From Bradyrhizobium sp. CB2312 (GTDB lineage Bacteria; Pseudomonadota; Alphaproteobacteria; Rhizobiales; Xanthobacteraceae), in contig NZ_CP121668.1 in assembly GCF_029714425.1 (NCBI RefSeq), positions 6,097,501 to 6,161,500 of the forward strand: a DNA stretch of 64,000 nucleotides. Direction: 5' to 3'. Shown here in pieces: positions 60,755-64,000 of this stretch; position 1 is the stretch's first letter; each line of letters opens with the position of its first letter. The position numbers and the translations under genes were made by a program. Below the pieces are notes generated by a model that saw only the letters and a list, made by a program, of their open reading frames with translations, searched no databases and had not been told where the DNA came from.

Positions 60755-62679
60755 ATCGTGACCTGCGTTCCGACCTCGACCACGCGGCCGCTCGGGATCT
60801 GGAAATAGTCGGTGGCGTCGTTGGCGGAGCGGCTCAGCGAGATGAACAGCCGGTCCTGCCAGCGCGGCATACCGGAATGGGCGGCGGGCTTGAGCGCCCT
60901 ACGCGACAGGAAGAACGAGGTCGACATGATGTCGAACTGCCAGCCCAGCTTGCGGGCGATGGCGAGGGCCTTCGGCACGTTGGGCGATTCCATGAAACCG
61001 AACTTCAGCGTCACCTTGGAGAAGGTCGGCGAGATCTGCTCCAGCCTGACGCGCTCGGCCGGATCGATGCGCGGGGTCTGCGCGGTCTCGATGGTGAGAA
61101 TGACGTTCTTCTCGTGCAGCACCTTGTAGTGCTTCAGACTGTGCATCAGCGCGGTCGGCGCGCTGAGCGGATCCGAGGTCAGGAACACGGCGGTGCCTGA
61201 CACACGCTGCGGCGGGCGCTTTTCGAGCATCGCCACGAGGTCGGCGAGCGGGAACTCGAGCTTGCGCGACTTCTCGAACAGCAGCCGGCTGCCGCGACGC
61301 CAGGTGTACATCAGCAGGATCATCAGCGAGCCGAGCGCCAGCGGCACCCAGCCGCCCTCGAACACCTTGAGCAGATTGGCGGCAAGGAAGGTGAAGTCGA
61401 GGAACAGGAACGGGATGATCAGCGCCGCGGCGGCGACCGGCGACCAGCGCCAGGCCTTCCAGACCACGACGAAGCCCATCATCCCCGTAACCACCATCGT
61501 GCCGGTCACGGCGATGCCATAGGCGGAGGCGAGCGCGCTGGAGGAGCGGAACAGCAGCACCATCAGGATCACGGCGACCAGCAGCAGCTGGTTGATGCGC
61601 GGGATGAAGATCTGGCCGGAATGGGCCTCGGACGTATGGCGAATTTCGAATCGCGGCAGCAGACCGAGCTGGATTGCCTGGCGCGTCAGCGAATAGGCGC
61701 CGGTGATGACGGCCTGGCTTGCGATCACGGTCGCCATGGTGGCCAGCACGACCATGCTGCCGCGCAGCCAGCCTTGCGGAAACAGCTGGAAGAACGGGCT
61801 CACGATCGCGCCGGGATCGTCGAGGACGAGCGCGCCCTGCCCCAGATAGTTGAGCGCCAGCGACGGCAGCACGATGAACAGCCAGGCGGTCTGGATCGGC
61901 CGCTTGCCGAAATGGCCGAGGTCGGCATAGAGCGCCTCGGCGCCGGTCACGGCCAGGAACACCGCGCCCAGCGTGACGAAGCCGATGATGCCGTGGTGGA
62001 GCATGAAGGACACCGCATAGAGCGGGTTCAGCGCGAACAGGATCTGCGGCTGCCGGATGATCGGGCCGATCGCCGCGATCGCAATCACGGCAAACCAGAC
62101 GCACATCACCGGGCCGAAGAACGCCGCAACGCGCGCGGTGCCGCGCGACTGCACGGCGAACAGGCAGACCAGAATCACCACCGTCAGCGGAACGATATAG
62201 GGCTCGAAGGTCAGCGTGACGTCCTTCATGCCTTCGATCGCCGACAGCACCGAGACCGCCGGGGTGATCACGGCATCGCCGTAGAATAGCGCGCCGGAGA
62301 TGATGCCGAGCAGGACGATGGTGGCCCCGCCGGTACCCACCGCACGCTGGGCCAGCGCCATCAGGGCGAGCGTGCCGCCCTCGCCGTTGTTGTCGGCGCG
62401 CAGCAGGATCACGACGTATTTGAGCGTCACCACGACGATGAGCGCCCACAGGATGAGGGAGACCACGCCGAGCACGGCCGCCGTCGTCGGCGACCCTTCC
62501 GCGCCCGCGGCCACCGTCACCGCCTCGCGGAACGCGTAGAGCGGGCTGGTGCCGATGTCGCCATAGACGACGCCGATGCTGCCGAGCGTCAGCGCGCCGA
62601 AACCGGCGGTGGTGTGGGCGTCGCCATGCCCATTGGCCGCCGCCGTTTCCGGGGCGGGAACTGCTACGTCGCTTGTCAT
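60751..62679 (-). CDS. kup: Kup/HAK potassium transporter, copy 1
   Basis: This 642-residue potassium:proton symporter has about 12 membrane helices and a cytosolic tail. Family marks are [60 protein letters not shown] and [25 protein letters not shown]. The C-terminus [17 protein letters not shown] is almost the same as in the next copy. It takes up K+ at the inner membrane, mainly at low potassium or low pH. Confidence 0.93.
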   Translation of the reverse strand: MTSDVAVPAPETAAANGHGDAHTTAGFGALTLGSIGVVYGDIGTSPLYAFREAVTVAAGAEGSPTTAAVLGVVSLILWALIVVVTLKYVVILLRADNNGEGGTLALMALAQRAVGTGGATIVLLGIISGALFYGDAVITPAVSVLSAIEGMKDVTLTFEPYIVPLTVVILVCLFAVQSRGTARVAAFFGPVMCVWFAVIAIAAIGPIIRQPQILFALNPLYAVSFMLHHGIIGFVTLGAVFLAVTGAEALYADLGHFGKRPIQTAWLFIVLPSLALNYLGQGALVLDDPGAIVSPFFQLFPQGWLRGSMVVLATMATVIASQAVITGAYSLTRQAIQLGLLPRFEIRHTSEAHSGQIFIPRINQLLLVAVILMVLLFRSSSALASAYGIAVTGTMVVTGMMGFVVVWKAWRWSPVAAAALIIPFLFLDFTFLAANLLKVFEGGWVPLALGSLMILLMYTWRRGSRLLFEKSRKLEFPLADLVAMLEKRPPQRVSGTAVFLTSDPLSAPTALMHSLKHYKVLHEKNVILTIETAQTPRIDPAERVRLEQISPTFSKVTLKFGFMESPNVPKALAIARKLGWQFDIMSTSFFLSRRALKPAAHSGMPRWQDRLFISLSRSANDATDYFQIPSGRVVEVGTQVTI

Positions 62680-62822
62680 GGGAGAGCCCGATGGCCTCTA
62701 AAAATGCTTCACTGCACAACGGCGGAAGAGCGCGCGGCTTATAGTCCTGCGCTACCGGCATAGCCTAGCCCGATTTTGGGCCCTCGCCATGCGAATTTCG
62801 CATGGGTTCAGCAGTTGCGTTT

Positions 62823-64000
62823 TCAAATAGTCACTTGGGTTCCGACTTCAACCACCCGCCCGGTGGGAATCTGGAAATAGTCGGTGGCGTCGTTCGCGGA
62901 CCGGCTCAAGGCGATGAACAGATGGTCCTGCCACAGCGGCATGCCCGACTGTGCCGACGCCTTCAGCGACCTCCGCGACACGAAGAACGACGTCGACATG
63001 ATGTCGAACTGCCATCCCTGCTTGCGCGCGATCGCCAGCGCCTTCGGCACGTTCGGCTGCTCCATGAAGCCGAAGCGCAGGCGGACCTTCGAGAACTTGT
63101 CGCTGATCTTCTCCATCCGGAATCGCTCGGAGAGATCGACCCGCGGCGTATGCGCGGTCTCGATGGTCAGGATCACGTTGTGCTCGTGCAGCACCTTGTT
63201 GTGCTTGAGATTGTGCAGCAGCGCGGTCGGCACGAAAGCGGGATCGCTGGTCAGGAACACCGCGGTGCCCTTGACGATGTGCGGAGGCCGCTTCTCCAGG
63301 CTGCGGATCAGGTCGTCGAGCGGCACCTCGATCCGGCGCGTCTTCTGGATCAGGATTCCCGAGCCCTTCCGCCAGGTCCAGATCGTGCCGGCCATGGCCG
63401 CACCGAACAGCAGCGGCACCCAGGCGCCTTCGAGCAGCTTGAGCAGGTTGGCGCTGAAGAAGGTCATGTCCACCATGACGAAGGGCAGGATCACGGCCGC
63501 GGCGGTCGCGGCGCGCCAATTCCACAGCTTCCAGATCACGACGAAGCCCATGATGCCGTCGGCCACCATGGTGGTGGAGACCGCGATGCCATAGGCCGAA
63601 GCCAGATTGCTCGGCGTGTGGAACAGCAGGACCAGCAGCATCACGCCGATCAGCAGCAGCCGGTTCACCCGCGGCAGATAGATCTGGCCGGCATGGGTCT
63701 CGGAGGTGTAGCGCACCTCGAAGCGCGGCAGCAGGCCGAGCTGCACCGCCTGATAGACCAGCGAATAGGCGCCGGTGATCACCGCCTGGCTCGCGATCAC
63801 CGTGGCCGCGGTCGCAAGCCCGACCAGCGGCAGCACGAGGTTCTCGGGCACCATGCGATAGAAGGAGTGCTCGATCGCGCTGGGATCGGACAGCACCAGG
63901 GCGCCTTGTCCGAAATAGTTGATCAGCAGCGAGGGCAGCACGAAGAACATCCAGGCCGACTGGATCGGTTTGCGGCCGAAATGGCCGAGGTCGGCGTAGA
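62823..64000 (-). CDS. kup: Kup/HAK potassium transporter, copy 2, 5' end outside window
   Basis: This is the C-terminal part (about 392 residues) of a second Kup protein. The frame continues through the window end, where it reads [16 protein letters not shown] just before [16 protein letters not shown]; an apparent start at 63950 is therefore internal. It has the family tail [23 protein letters not shown]. It is a tandem paralogue of the kup gene 143 nt away, on the same strand. Tandem kup pairs suggest division of labour by affinity or pH. Confidence 0.92.
   Translation of the reverse strand, partial: YADLGHFGRKPIQSAWMFFVLPSLLINYFGQGALVLSDPSAIEHSFYRMVPENLVLPLVGLATAATVIASQAVITGAYSLVYQAVQLGLLPRFEVRYTSETHAGQIYLPRVNRLLLIGVMLLVLLFHTPSNLASAYGIAVSTTMVADGIMGFVVIWKLWNWRAATAAAVILPFVMVDMTFFSANLLKLLEGAWVPLLFGAAMAGTIWTWRKGSGILIQKTRRIEVPLDDLIRSLEKRPPHIVKGTAVFLTSDPAFVPTALLHNLKHNKVLHEHNVILTIETAHTPRVDLSERFRMEKISDKFSKVRLRFGFMEQPNVPKALAIARKQGWQFDIMSTSFFVSRRSLKASAQSGMPLWQDHLFIALSRSANDATDYFQIPTGRVVEVGTQVTI

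Overview
The window looks like chromosome from a Bradyrhizobium-type alphaproteobacterium. Base composition is GC-rich, and genes are packed into long operons with 4-nt ATGA/GTGA overlaps. There is a lipid A very-long-chain fatty acid cluster (acpXL to lpxXL), and several intergenic palindromic repeats of the sort scattered through Bradyrhizobium genomes. This assignment rests on gene content and recognisable protein families only; no database search was possible. No rRNA, tRNA, IS element, phage gene or CRISPR array was seen.

Layout. (1) 2-1577: the 3' part of a cytosine-deaminase-like amidohydrolase and a small unknown protein. (2) 7750-1567, minus strand: one operon, tetR - ligI - dicarboxylate symporter - galB - ligK - dihydroxyphthalate-decarboxylase-like protein - NAD oxidoreductase. 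It covers the lower part of the 2-pyrone-4,6-dicarboxylate/oxalomesaconate pathway to pyruvate and oxaloacetate. A tripartite-tricarboxylate-type binding protein diverges from it. (3) 8853-14153: an amino-acid-type binding protein, an MscS channel, a DUF763 protein, small proteins and a cytochrome P450. (4) 14354-29063: a probable nicotinate (pyridine) catabolic island. It holds ferredoxin-NADP reductase, enamidase, a MarR regulator, a branched-chain-type ABC importer, an 'amino acid synthesis' family protein, a UPF0280 protein, a 6-hydroxynicotinate reductase homologue and a NicA/NicB-like molybdenum hydroxylase with three c-haems. (5) 29319-30287: an extradiol dioxygenase whose promoter and operator nearly copy those of the tetR operon 22 kb away. 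(6) 30736-40479: HerA-like ATPase, AhpD-like protein, MgtC-like protein, a secreted phosphodiesterase-type protein, a P-type ATPase with a small membrane partner, small proteins and a ParB-like protein. (7) 40797-45603: the acpXL-fabZ-fabF-fabF-lpxXL operon for the long lipid A acyl chain. (8) 45734-56420: a frameshifted winged-helix/TPR regulator diverging from two tandem, nearly duplicated autotransporter adhesins with degenerate 19-21-residue repeats. (9) 56554-64000: acetyltransferase, FolB, a polyamine-type binding protein with an aminotransferase and a rhodanese, and two tandem Kup potassium transporters, the second cut by the window end.

How the genes work together. Two catabolic modules stand out, each with its own operator. 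A TetR-type site, TTTGTAC-N4-GTACAAA, sits before the tetR-ligI operon and before the distant dioxygenase, so the two probably form one aromatic ring-cleavage regulon. A different palindrome, consensus TTYGTRTACRAA, sits before the reductase operon, between the fpr and enamidase genes, and before nicAB, so the nicotinate island probably answers to one regulator. The in-operon MarR protein is the obvious candidate. The island combines an aerobic cytochrome-linked nicotinate hydroxylase with the reductive ring-opening enzymes known from a fermenting clostridium (Hnr, Ena); this is the most interesting system in the window.
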